Positions 57,980 to 64,000 of a DNA stretch of 64,000 bases are shown here, piece by piece (within the stretch, counting starts at the first letter, position 1; each line of letters opens with the position of its first letter). The notes under the pieces are model-generated. The model searched no databases. It saw only the letters and a list, made by a program, of their open reading frames with translations, and had not been told where the DNA came from. The position numbers and the translations under genes are program-made. This DNA comes from Bacteroides nordii WAL 11050 = JCM 12987 (GTDB lineage Bacteria > Bacteroidota > Bacteroidia > Bacteroidales > Bacteroidaceae), in NCBI GenBank assembly GCA_000613465.1, contig BAJA01000010.1:89099-153098 (forward strand), in the 5' to 3' direction.

Positions 57980-58016
57980 CACTTGTCTTTGCAAGTATAA
58001 AGAAAGTAAAAATAGC

Positions 58017-58553
58017 ATGGAAAATTTCAGTGAATTAATAAAGAACCGCCGCAGTATGCGGAAGTTTACCGACGAAGAACTCTCACAAGAGCAGGTAGTG
58101 ACCTTGTTAAAAGCCGCACTGATGGCGCCTACCTCTAAACGTAGTAATGGTTGGCAGTTTATTGCCGTAGATGATAAAGAGACATTGGAGAAGCTTTCGC
58201 ACTGTAAGGAACAGGCTTCTGCTTTTATTGCCGATGCTGCACTTGCCATTGTTGTTACTGCTGATCCATTGGTAAGTGACGTATGGATTGAAGATGCTTC
58301 TATTGCTTCTATTATGCTTCAATTGCAGGCTGAAGATCTGGGATTAGGTAGTTGCTGGGTACAAATCCGTGAACGCTATGCTGCTACCGGCATGCCGTCG
58401 GACGAATATGTGCGTAGCGTACTTGATATACCTTTGCAACTTCAGGTTCTGTCTGTTATCGCCATCGGACACAAAGGCATGGAACGTAAACCTTTTGACG
58501 AAAGCCACCTGCAGTGGGAGAAAATTCATATTAATAAATTCGGAGGAAAATAA
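58017..58553 (+). CDS. Nitroreductase-family NAD(P)H oxidoreductase
   Basis: 178 residues. The start at 58017 (MENFSELIKNRRSMRKFTDE) avoids a 17-residue extension that crosses the promoter. FMN-binding motifs RRSMRKF and MAPTSKRSNGWQFI are at the N-terminus; QLQAEDLGLGSCWVQIRERY and VLSVIAIGHKGMERKP lie in the C half. A compact cytosolic flavoenzyme; substrate unknown. It leads a tight cluster with the membrane protein and DUF2520 genes (gap of 2 bp, then overlap). Confidence 0.9.
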   Translation: MENFSELIKNRRSMRKFTDEELSQEQVVTLLKAALMAPTSKRSNGWQFIAVDDKETLEKLSHCKEQASAFIADAALAIVVTADPLVSDVWIEDASIASIMLQLQAEDLGLGSCWVQIRERYAATGMPSDEYVRSVLDIPLQLQVLSVIAIGHKGMERKPFDESHLQWEKIHINKFGGK

Positions 58554-58555
58554 CA

Positions 58556-58891
58556 GTGAGTGCTGCTAAAGCCAACAACAATAGAGATACATACAAGGCA
58601 ACTGCTGTCACTCTGATTGTGATAGGCGTGCTTTACCTGATTGACAAGCTGATACACTTTTCTGCCATTGGATTGCCGTGGGTGATGAATAAAGATAATT
58701 TCCTGCTGTATACAGCTGTTATTTTCTTATTTCTCAAACATGATAAATCTGTTGGTCTGGTGCTGATAGGGCTTTGGCTTGTGATGAATATCGGTCTGAT
58801 TGTAGCTTTGTTAGGAAGTATGTCCGCCTATCTGCTGCCTTTGGCATTGCTGATAATCGGAGGAATATTGTATTTGATATCAACGCGATGA
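58556..58891 (+). CDS. Small hypothetical membrane protein
   Basis: 111 residues from a GTG start two bases after the nitroreductase stop. GGAGG lies 8-13 bases upstream, an unusual Shine-Dalgarno-like sequence for this organism that supports the GTG. About four membrane helices: AVTLIVIGVLYLIDKLI, FLLYTAVIFLFL, VGLVLIGLWLVMNIGLIVA, YLLPLALLIIGGILYLI. Its TGA overlaps the next ATG (ATGA). Function unknown; translational coupling suggests co-expression with the DUF2520 gene. Confidence 0.8.
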   Translation: MSAAKANNNRDTYKATAVTLIVIGVLYLIDKLIHFSAIGLPWVMNKDNFLLYTAVIFLFLKHDKSVGLVLIGLWLVMNIGLIVALLGSMSAYLLPLALLIIGGILYLISTR

Positions 58892-59682
58892 AAAGAAGTA
58901 TAGAAGATACGCCAATTGTATTTATTGGTGCCGGAAATCTGGCGACAAACCTGGCTAAGGCATTGTATCGTAAAGGATTTCGTATCGTGCAGGTGTATAG
59001 TCGTACGGAAGATTCGGCCCGCCGGTTGGCAGAAGAAGTGGAAGCGGAATTTACTATTCATCCGGAAGATATAAATTCATTTGCCCGGCTGTATATCGTT
59101 TCGCTGAAAGATTCGGCTGTTGCGGAATTGCTTCCTGCAATTGTGTCTGGGAAGCGAAAAGAAGCTTTGATGGTACATACGGCTGGTAGTATCCCAATGA
59201 GTATCTGGGAGGGGCATGCAGAGCATTACGGTGTTTTTTATCCTATGCAGACGTTTAGTAAACAACGTGAAGTAGACTTCCGTGAGATTCCTTTCTTTAT
59301 TGAAGCGTCCACACCGGAGGATACGGAACTACTCAAAGCTATCGCTGTCACTTTGTCCGAGCGTGTTTACGAAGCTACTTCCGAACAACGCAAGAGTTTG
59401 CATCTTGCTGCTGTGTTCACTTGTAACTTTACGAACCATATGTATGCGCTGGCAGCTGAATTGCTGGAGAAGTATAATCTCCCGTTCGATGTAATGCTTC
59501 CTTTGATTGACGAGACAGCCCGTAAAGTACATGAGTTGAGCCCTAAAGCTGCCCAAACCGGGCCTGCTATACGCTATGATGAAAATGTAATCAACAATCA
59601 TCTCGCCATGCTCTCTGATGATCCCGGAATGCAGCAACTTTATGAGCTTATCAGCCGCAGTATTTTCAATCGTAAATCGTAA
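58888..59682 (+). CDS. Rossmann-fold plus DUF2520 domain protein
   Basis: 264 residues from the ATG at 58888, which overlaps the previous stop. N-terminal NAD(P)-binding fold ([20 protein letters not shown]) resembling ketopantoate reductase and F420-dependent NADP reductases, then a DUF2520 helical domain ([60 protein letters not shown]). Probably an NAD(P)H-dependent reductase of unknown substrate. Its last residues (FNRKS) and stop are encoded by a TTTACGATT-family repeat. Confidence 0.87.
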   Translation: MKRSIEDTPIVFIGAGNLATNLAKALYRKGFRIVQVYSRTEDSARRLAEEVEAEFTIHPEDINSFARLYIVSLKDSAVAELLPAIVSGKRKEALMVHTAGSIPMSIWEGHAEHYGVFYPMQTFSKQREVDFREIPFFIEASTPEDTELLKAIAVTLSERVYEATSEQRKSLHLAAVFTCNFTNHMYALAAELLEKYNLPFDVMLPLIDETARKVHELSPKAAQTGPAIRYDENVINNHLAMLSDDPGMQQLYELISRSIFNRKS

Positions 59683-59698
59683 ACCGTTTAATCGTAAA
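59665..59698. repeat. TCGTAAATCGTAAACCG repeat overlapping a stop codon
   Basis: Words AATCGTAAATCGTAAACCG and TTTAATCGTAAAT are the one-armed form of the 16764-16888 family. The DUF2520 gene's stop TAA lies inside. Confidence 0.7.
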
Positions 59699-59705
59699 TA
59701 TCATT

Positions 59706-60227
59706 ATGAGTACAATCAATTACGACCTCAAAAAGATAAAAGCCATTGCCTTTGATGTAGATGGGGTGTTGAGTGCGGATATGATTCCATTACATCCGTC
59801 GGGTGAGCCGATGCGTACTGTGAACATTAAAGATGGCTATGCTATCCAGTTGGCTGTAAAAAAAGGGTTGCGCATTGCCATTATTACTGGCGGGCGTACG
59901 GAGGCTGTGCGTATTCGTTTCTCAGCTTTGGGAGTGACTGATCTGTATATGGGTTCGGCTGTGAAGATACATGATTATCGTGAGTTTCGTGATAAATATG
60001 GTTTTACGGATGAGGAAATAATGTACATGGGAGATGATGTGCCCGATATTGAAGTGATGCAGGAATGTGGTCTTCCATGTTGCCCGAAAGATGCTGCTCC
60101 TGAAGTAAAGAAGGTGGCAAAATACATCTCTCACGCTGCAGGTGGTTACGGTTGTGGTCGTGATGTGATAGAACAGGTACTGAAGGTACACGGAAAATGG
60201 ATGTCAGATGATGCCTTTGGGTGGTGA
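59706..60227 (+). CDS. kdsC: KdsC-like HAD phosphatase (KDO-8-phosphate phosphatase)
   Basis: 173 residues without a cap domain, the size of KdsC. HAD motifs: [15 protein letters not shown] (nucleophile Asp and general-acid Asp), [17 protein letters not shown], and [20 protein letters not shown] (Mg-binding Asp pair). It dephosphorylates KDO-8-phosphate in lipopolysaccharide core synthesis. It is followed by maf after a 125-bp repeat-filled gap. Other C0-type HAD phosphatases are possible, but the match to KdsC is good. Confidence 0.87.
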   Translation: MSTINYDLKKIKAIAFDVDGVLSADMIPLHPSGEPMRTVNIKDGYAIQLAVKKGLRIAIITGGRTEAVRIRFSALGVTDLYMGSAVKIHDYREFRDKYGFTDEEIMYMGDDVPDIEVMQECGLPCCPKDAAPEVKKVAKYISHAAGGYGCGRDVIEQVLKVHGKWMSDDAFGW

Positions 60228-60255
60228 ATGGAATTGGAATTTGGAATTTTGGAGT

Positions 60256-60343
60256 TGGTAGTTAGAATCCTCTGTGTATTGGAGTTGTGCCGAACGGATT
60301 CTGACTACTAACTACTGACTACTGACTACTAACTACTGACTAC
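60256..60343. repeat. ACTACTAACTACTGACT-family hairpin
   Basis: The short left arm GTTGGTAGTTAGAATCC (60257-60273) pairs with GGATTCTGACTACTAACTAC (60297-60316). The right side then iterates TGACTACTGACTACTAACTA up to 60343, ten bases before the maf start. Confidence 0.75.
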
Positions 60344-60352
60344 TTATTTATT

Positions 60353-60933
60353 ATGCTTGATAATTTAAAGAAATACAATATTGTGTTAGCCTCTAATTCT
60401 CCTCGTAGAAAAGACTGATGTCTGGCCTGGGAGTGGATTATGTGGTAAAAACTCTTCCGGATGTAGACGAATCTTATCCCGATACTTTGCAGGGGACAGA
60501 AATTCCTGCTTATATCTCCCGTGAGAAAGCCGATGCTTATAAATCTCTTATTCAGCCGGATGAGTTACTTATTACAGCAGATACCATTGTGTGGTTGAAT
60601 GGGGAGGTGCTTGGGAAACCCAAGGGTAGGGAAGGGGCTATAGATATGCTGCGCAAGCTCTCCGGAACTTCTCATCAGGTTATTACTGGGGTTTGCCTTA
60701 CTACCAGTGATTGGCAGAAAAGTTTTACTGCTGTTACGGATGTAACATTTGCCACATTGACCGAAGAGGAAATCATTTATTACGTTGATAAATATACCCC
60801 GATGGATAAAGCCGGGGCTTATGGTGTGCAGGAGTGGATTGGTTTTATCGGTGTGGAATCTATCTCAGGAAGCTATTTTAATGTAATGGGATTGCCTATA
60901 CAGCGGTTATATCAGGAGCTCAAACGGCTGTAA
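60353..60933 (+). CDS. maf: Maf-family nucleotide pyrophosphatase (one frameshift near 60413)
   Basis: With one base restored the gene gives 193 residues, the family length. It opens MLDNLKKYNIVLASNSPRRK; the reading is then lost because GAACTG appears as GACTG near 60413, and continues MSGLGVDYVVKTLPDVDES. Maf motifs include SREKADAYKSL, ADTIVWLNGEVLGKP, SGTSHQVITGV and GAYGVQEWIGFIGVESISGS. It hydrolyses non-canonical or dTTP/UTP nucleotides. Likely co-transcribed with kdsC. Confidence 0.92.
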
Positions 60934-60973
60934 TAGTGTGTGCCTGCTTTAAGGAATAATTCCAATAAACAAA

Positions 60974-61000
60974 AAAGGATATCGCCAAGCGATATCCTTT
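60974..61000. terminator. Bidirectional terminator between maf and the RRM gene
   Basis: Stem AAAGGATATCGC / GCGATATCCTTT with CAA loop, followed by T-rich sequence on both strands, 25-40 bases from each stop codon. Confidence 0.85.
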
Positions 61001-61024
61001 TCTTTCTTATCTCAGAGTTTAATC

Positions 61025-61270
61025 TTAATTTCTGGGCAATGCTTCTTTCACTACCATCGGACGGCCTGCATATTCTGCTCCGTTCAATTCTGTGATTGCA
61101 TTTTTTGCTTCCGATGCTTCCGGCATTTCGATAAAGGCAAAACCTTTTGATCTTCTTGTGTCGCGGTCGGTGATGAGTTTTACAGATTCTACTGTTCCAT
61201 ACTCTTCCATTACTTGTCTCAAATCTGATTCCTTAACATTGTAGCTAAGGTTTCCAACATACATGTTCAT
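61025..61270 (-). CDS. RRM-domain RNA-binding protein
   Basis: 81 residues from the ATG at 61270. The longer frame adds an unlikely Phe/Ile-rich leader. A single RRM: RNP2 MYVGNLSYNV at the N-terminus, RNP1 SKGFAFIEM at about residue 44, and ITDRDTRRSKG between. Such short, single-domain proteins are abundant RNA-binding regulators in Bacteroidota; targets are unknown. The upstream gap 61271-61671 holds only the repeat at 61564-61633 and AT-rich sequence. Confidence 0.93.
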   Translation of the reverse strand: MNMYVGNLSYNVKESDLRQVMEEYGTVESVKLITDRDTRRSKGFAFIEMPEASEAKNAITELNGAEYAGRPMVVKEALPRN

Positions 61271-61563
61271 AAACGTAAATATAAAAAAATTAATAATGCA
61301 ATAAAAAAAGTTTTGAGAAAAAGTAATCAGAATGGAAATACTCAATGTGGATAACTGAGGAGATACATATATGAAAGCAAATTATTATAAACCTCTTATT
61401 GTTTCGTACTGCAAAGAACGACATTCTTTTGGGATATCACACTATGTAAGGCTGTTTATTTGCTATATTATATCCTTTTTTGTGAATAAAGGTCATAAGT
61501 TAACGTTTGAGTCATTATAGGTATGTCAAAAGCCGGAAGGAAATTATCAATATGCAACTTTAG

Positions 61564-61633
61564 AAACGCAGATTAACGCTAATTATCACAAATATAATTT
61601 ATTCTTTACGTAATTCAGTGTTAATCTGCGTTT
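61564..61633. repeat. CGCAGATTAACG-family hairpin repeat
   Basis: Perfect 13-bp arms AAACGCAGATTAA (61564-61576) and TTAATCTGCGTTT (61621-61633) lie 39 bases beyond the stop of the TPR gene. The other bases of 61271-61671 show no ORF or clear site. Confidence 0.75.
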
Positions 61634-61671
61634 TAATAATAGTTGATTTTACTATTGCCCCCCTCGATGAA

Positions 61672-63873
61672 TTATAGTAAATCCAGCATTAACGGGATAT
61701 CCTCTTTTTTTATTCCTTGCTTGATGAGGTAGACTTTATCTTTGTTGAACATATCCAGAAATATTTCCTGATCTCCGCTCATCTCTTTAGAACGGGCATA
61801 AAACTCTGCGGCCTTCTCTATATTTCCGGACACCCATGCTACGTGTCCGGCATTCAGATAATCTACTGCAAGTGGGGCTTTTTCTATCACCTTATTATAA
61901 TAATTGATCGCTTGCTCCAGTTTACCACTGATGAATGAACACCAGCCGATACCTCTCCATGCCTTGATGCAATCGTTTTCCATGAAGTCAAGTTTGAAGA
62001 AGTAATTCAGTGCTTCTTCAAATTGTTGCAATTCGGCCAGGCAGCTACCTATATAAAACACAATACTATGATTCTCCGGCAAAGCTTCTTCGGCTTTCCG
62101 GTAATATTCCAGTGCTTTTTTGAAGTTGCGCAGCAGGCGGTAACAACTGGCCAGATGACGGTTTATCCATATATTATCCGGTTTTATGGTATCTGCCTTC
62201 AGGTAGGCAGCAATGGCTTCCTCCAATTTTTTCTGCTTTTGCAGAGCATAACCTAACTTCTGATAAAACTCCGACTGTGTGCTCAGAGGGCCGTTCATCT
62301 GCTCTATTTCCTTATATAGTTCAACAGTCTCTGCCCAATGTTCTTTTTTAAAGTGAAAATCTGCTATGGAGGTTAGTGTGCCCTCCTGGTACAGGAAATT
62401 TTTCAATGCTGATATTTTGTGTAACTCTATCTTTTCTTTGAATATATCTCTAAACTCACTTCTGCGTATGTTTAATTTGAAGAAGCGATACAAGTCATGC
62501 AGATATTGGCTACTGATCGTACCCGGACGTTCGGAAAACCTCTTTAGGGTTTCAGCTTTAGACTGTTCGGCAAACTCTTCCGCCTGTTGTTCGGTGAGTT
62601 GGCTGAAGATCAGATTGCGCTGTGACTGTGGAAATTGCTCCATAGTGAAGAAGAGCGAATACTTATCACTGCTGCAGAAGAATCCCGATTGCAGGAGTAT
62701 GTCTATCATCCTGTTTTCTTTACTGGTTTCCTTTCGCATCATTTTGATAACATTTGACTGTTGTCTGTCGAAAGGATAAAACCAGTTGTGTAACTCCTTG
62801 AAGAAAGGGAAATTTTTCAATTGTGAAAATGTACTCATATATACATCGGCCCCCTCTATTTGCAGTTCGTTCATTTCGCGCAACTTATCGCCTAATGGTG
62901 AGTTTTCAAACACATTGCCCCAATCCGGATTTCGATCGTCTTTTTCTTCATCAGATTCTTCGAATCCAAATTTCATATTACGCATGGAAGAGACATTTTT
63001 CAGCATTTCCGGAATGATCTCTTCACGCATCTTCTTATCTATTTTTTCCGTTTCCTGACACAAGAGGAGTTGACGGTATATACGTGCGAGGTCTTCGTCT
63101 AATGGGAATTCTTCATTGACCAGGTCCAGACGCTTGCTGAATTCGGGGTATAGATCGAGCCGGGCATTATAGATGTGTAAAGCAAAAATGATTCCGATCA
63201 ATGCCCGTTGGCTGACGTGTATATTATTGCATTGGTATGCATCTAACAACCACATCAACTTTCGCAGATCAAAGCACTCCATCAGACTCAACATTACAGC
63301 ACTGGTAAACAGACACAGGTCATTGACCGGAAGTAGTTCCGACTTCAGCATAGCTTGTGCTTCGGCTTCATTTTCTACAGTCCAGCTACTATTTGACCAG
63401 GTTTGCAGAAGTAGGAATTTCTGTGTTTCCTCGTGTCTTTTCAGAACTTCATCCAAATTATTGTCTGACAACAATCCGCTGACTGCCAAATCGTCGTTAA
63501 AAGATTCCAATACATGCATCAGAACGCTTGTAGTATAAGGCGCTAACTCCTGTGTACGCTTGCTGCGTACTATGTGATAGAAATGCGTTGATACATCATC
63601 AAGCATCAATAGACGTCCCTTATCGGCTATTTCTAATGCATTAGCACGAAGTTTTGTATATAATTTTTCTCGTTCCGGATCGGCTATGCCCTGTTTCATA
63701 TACTGTAGCATGAAATTATAGGAGGTTTGTAGCTGCTCCAGCTGGTGGCGGAGCTCCCAATCCGAACATTGCCACAGGAAAGACTCCAGTTGCATTAAAG
63801 CTTCTTTTAATCGTTTTTGTTCGATTAAATTACAAATGTATATATGTTGCTCGTTGATAGCTCTTTCGTTCAT
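61672..63873 (-). CDS. Large TPR-repeat protein
   Basis: 733 residues, no signal peptide or membrane helix. The N-terminal ~470 residues are helical and unassigned, with an acidic patch (FGFEESDEEKDDRNPDWGNV). The C-terminal ~200 residues are canonical TPRs: FYQKLGYALQKQKKLEEAIA, INRHLASCYRLLRNFKKALE, YIGSCLAELQQFEEALNYFF, GIGWCSFISGKLEQAINYYN, YLNAGHVAWVSGNIEKAAEF. It probably acts as a cytosolic scaffold; partner and process unknown. Upstream (63874-64000), a -7-like TATTTTTG on the minus strand and the inverse pair AATGCCAAA / TTTGGCATT (63921-63929, 63963-63971) could be its promoter region. Confidence 0.85.
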   Translation of the reverse strand: MNERAINEQHIYICNLIEQKRLKEALMQLESFLWQCSDWELRHQLEQLQTSYNFMLQYMKQGIADPEREKLYTKLRANALEIADKGRLLMLDDVSTHFYHIVRSKRTQELAPYTTSVLMHVLESFNDDLAVSGLLSDNNLDEVLKRHEETQKFLLLQTWSNSSWTVENEAEAQAMLKSELLPVNDLCLFTSAVMLSLMECFDLRKLMWLLDAYQCNNIHVSQRALIGIIFALHIYNARLDLYPEFSKRLDLVNEEFPLDEDLARIYRQLLLCQETEKIDKKMREEIIPEMLKNVSSMRNMKFGFEESDEEKDDRNPDWGNVFENSPLGDKLREMNELQIEGADVYMSTFSQLKNFPFFKELHNWFYPFDRQQSNVIKMMRKETSKENRMIDILLQSGFFCSSDKYSLFFTMEQFPQSQRNLIFSQLTEQQAEEFAEQSKAETLKRFSERPGTISSQYLHDLYRFFKLNIRRSEFRDIFKEKIELHKISALKNFLYQEGTLTSIADFHFKKEHWAETVELYKEIEQMNGPLSTQSEFYQKLGYALQKQKKLEEAIAAYLKADTIKPDNIWINRHLASCYRLLRNFKKALEYYRKAEEALPENHSIVFYIGSCLAELQQFEEALNYFFKLDFMENDCIKAWRGIGWCSFISGKLEQAINYYNKVIEKAPLAVDYLNAGHVAWVSGNIEKAAEFYARSKEMSGDQEIFLDMFNKDKVYLIKQGIKKEDIPLMLDLL

Positions 63874-64000
63874 AATTTCAAGGTATTTGTACTGTTATCA
63901 TAGTTAGTAGAACAAAAATAATGCCAAAAAGAAGTTATTTTCTTATTTATTATAAACGAAATTTGGCATTTATAATATTTATTGGCTGGTGTTTGGGGGG

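Noticed and set aside
63910..63930. Sigma-54-like promoter (TTGGCATT...TTTGTT on the minus strand)
   Set aside because: Spacing between the GG and the downstream element is off by one and the GC is missing; an ordinary -7 box TATTTTTG explains the region better.
1..64000. tRNA, rRNA, insertion sequence or prophage
   Set aside because: No cloverleaf-forming sequence, rRNA segment, transposase or phage structural gene was recognised on either strand. The only mobile-type trace is the doubtful remnant at 57365-57727.

Overview
The window looks like a chromosomal segment of a gut Bacteroides (phylum Bacteroidota). Supporting signs are two SusC/SusD-type and TonB-dependent receptor loci, sus-like starch genes, surface lipoproteins, type 9-like C-terminal domains, promoters of the Bacteroides -7/-33 type (TAnnTTTG with an upstream TTG/TTTG), few Shine-Dalgarno sequences, and a Na+-pumping methylmalonyl-CoA decarboxylase operon for propionate formation. 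No phage, transposase, tRNA or rRNA gene was seen.

Layout: 0-4 kb holds an oadG-oadA-oadB-like Na+-translocating decarboxylase operon, then a nitroreductase. 5.3-16.1 kb (minus) is a vitamin B12 uptake operon: cobalamin riboswitch, BtuB-type receptor, BtuG-like lipoprotein and three more surface proteins. 16.1-17.05 kb is a gene-free stretch packed with repeats. 17.05-22.7 kb (minus) is an RND efflux operon (adaptor, pump, TolC-like). 22.8-27.7 kb (minus) holds a LacI-type regulator, a sugar MFS transporter and a GH65 phosphorylase. 28.8-37.8 kb (plus) is a sus-like operon (susC, susD, susE, secreted GH13), with a susA-like neopullulanase at 46.1-48.0 kb. Between these lie PBP1A, a TPR histidine kinase, L31, an EEP-family hydrolase, class II aldolase and a candidate structured RNA. 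48.2-52.8 kb (minus) is the methylmalonyl-CoA decarboxylase/epimerase operon. The rest holds a TonB receptor, a FemAB/GNAT protein, carbonic anhydrase, a nitroreductase, a DUF2520-kdsC-maf cluster, an RRM protein and a large TPR protein.

How it fits together: the LacI regulator, MFS transporter, GH65 phosphorylase, susCDE plus GH13 and susA look like one maltodextrin/starch regulon. LacI-type operator-like palindromes sit upstream of lacI, susC and susA. The mmd operon (and probably the oad-like operon) couples decarboxylation of succinate-pathway intermediates to Na+ export; methylmalonyl-CoA mutase upstream of it needs B12, which the BtuB/BtuG locus would supply.

Two features stand out. 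(1) Many intergenic gaps carry long imperfect hairpins whose arms are built from iterated short words. At least seven arm families occur, some share a loop core, and several supply the stop codon of the adjacent gene. (2) Eight conserved genes carry thirteen small frameshifts, at least eleven explained by loss of one base from a short homopolymer, so these are more likely sequence errors than real pseudogenes.
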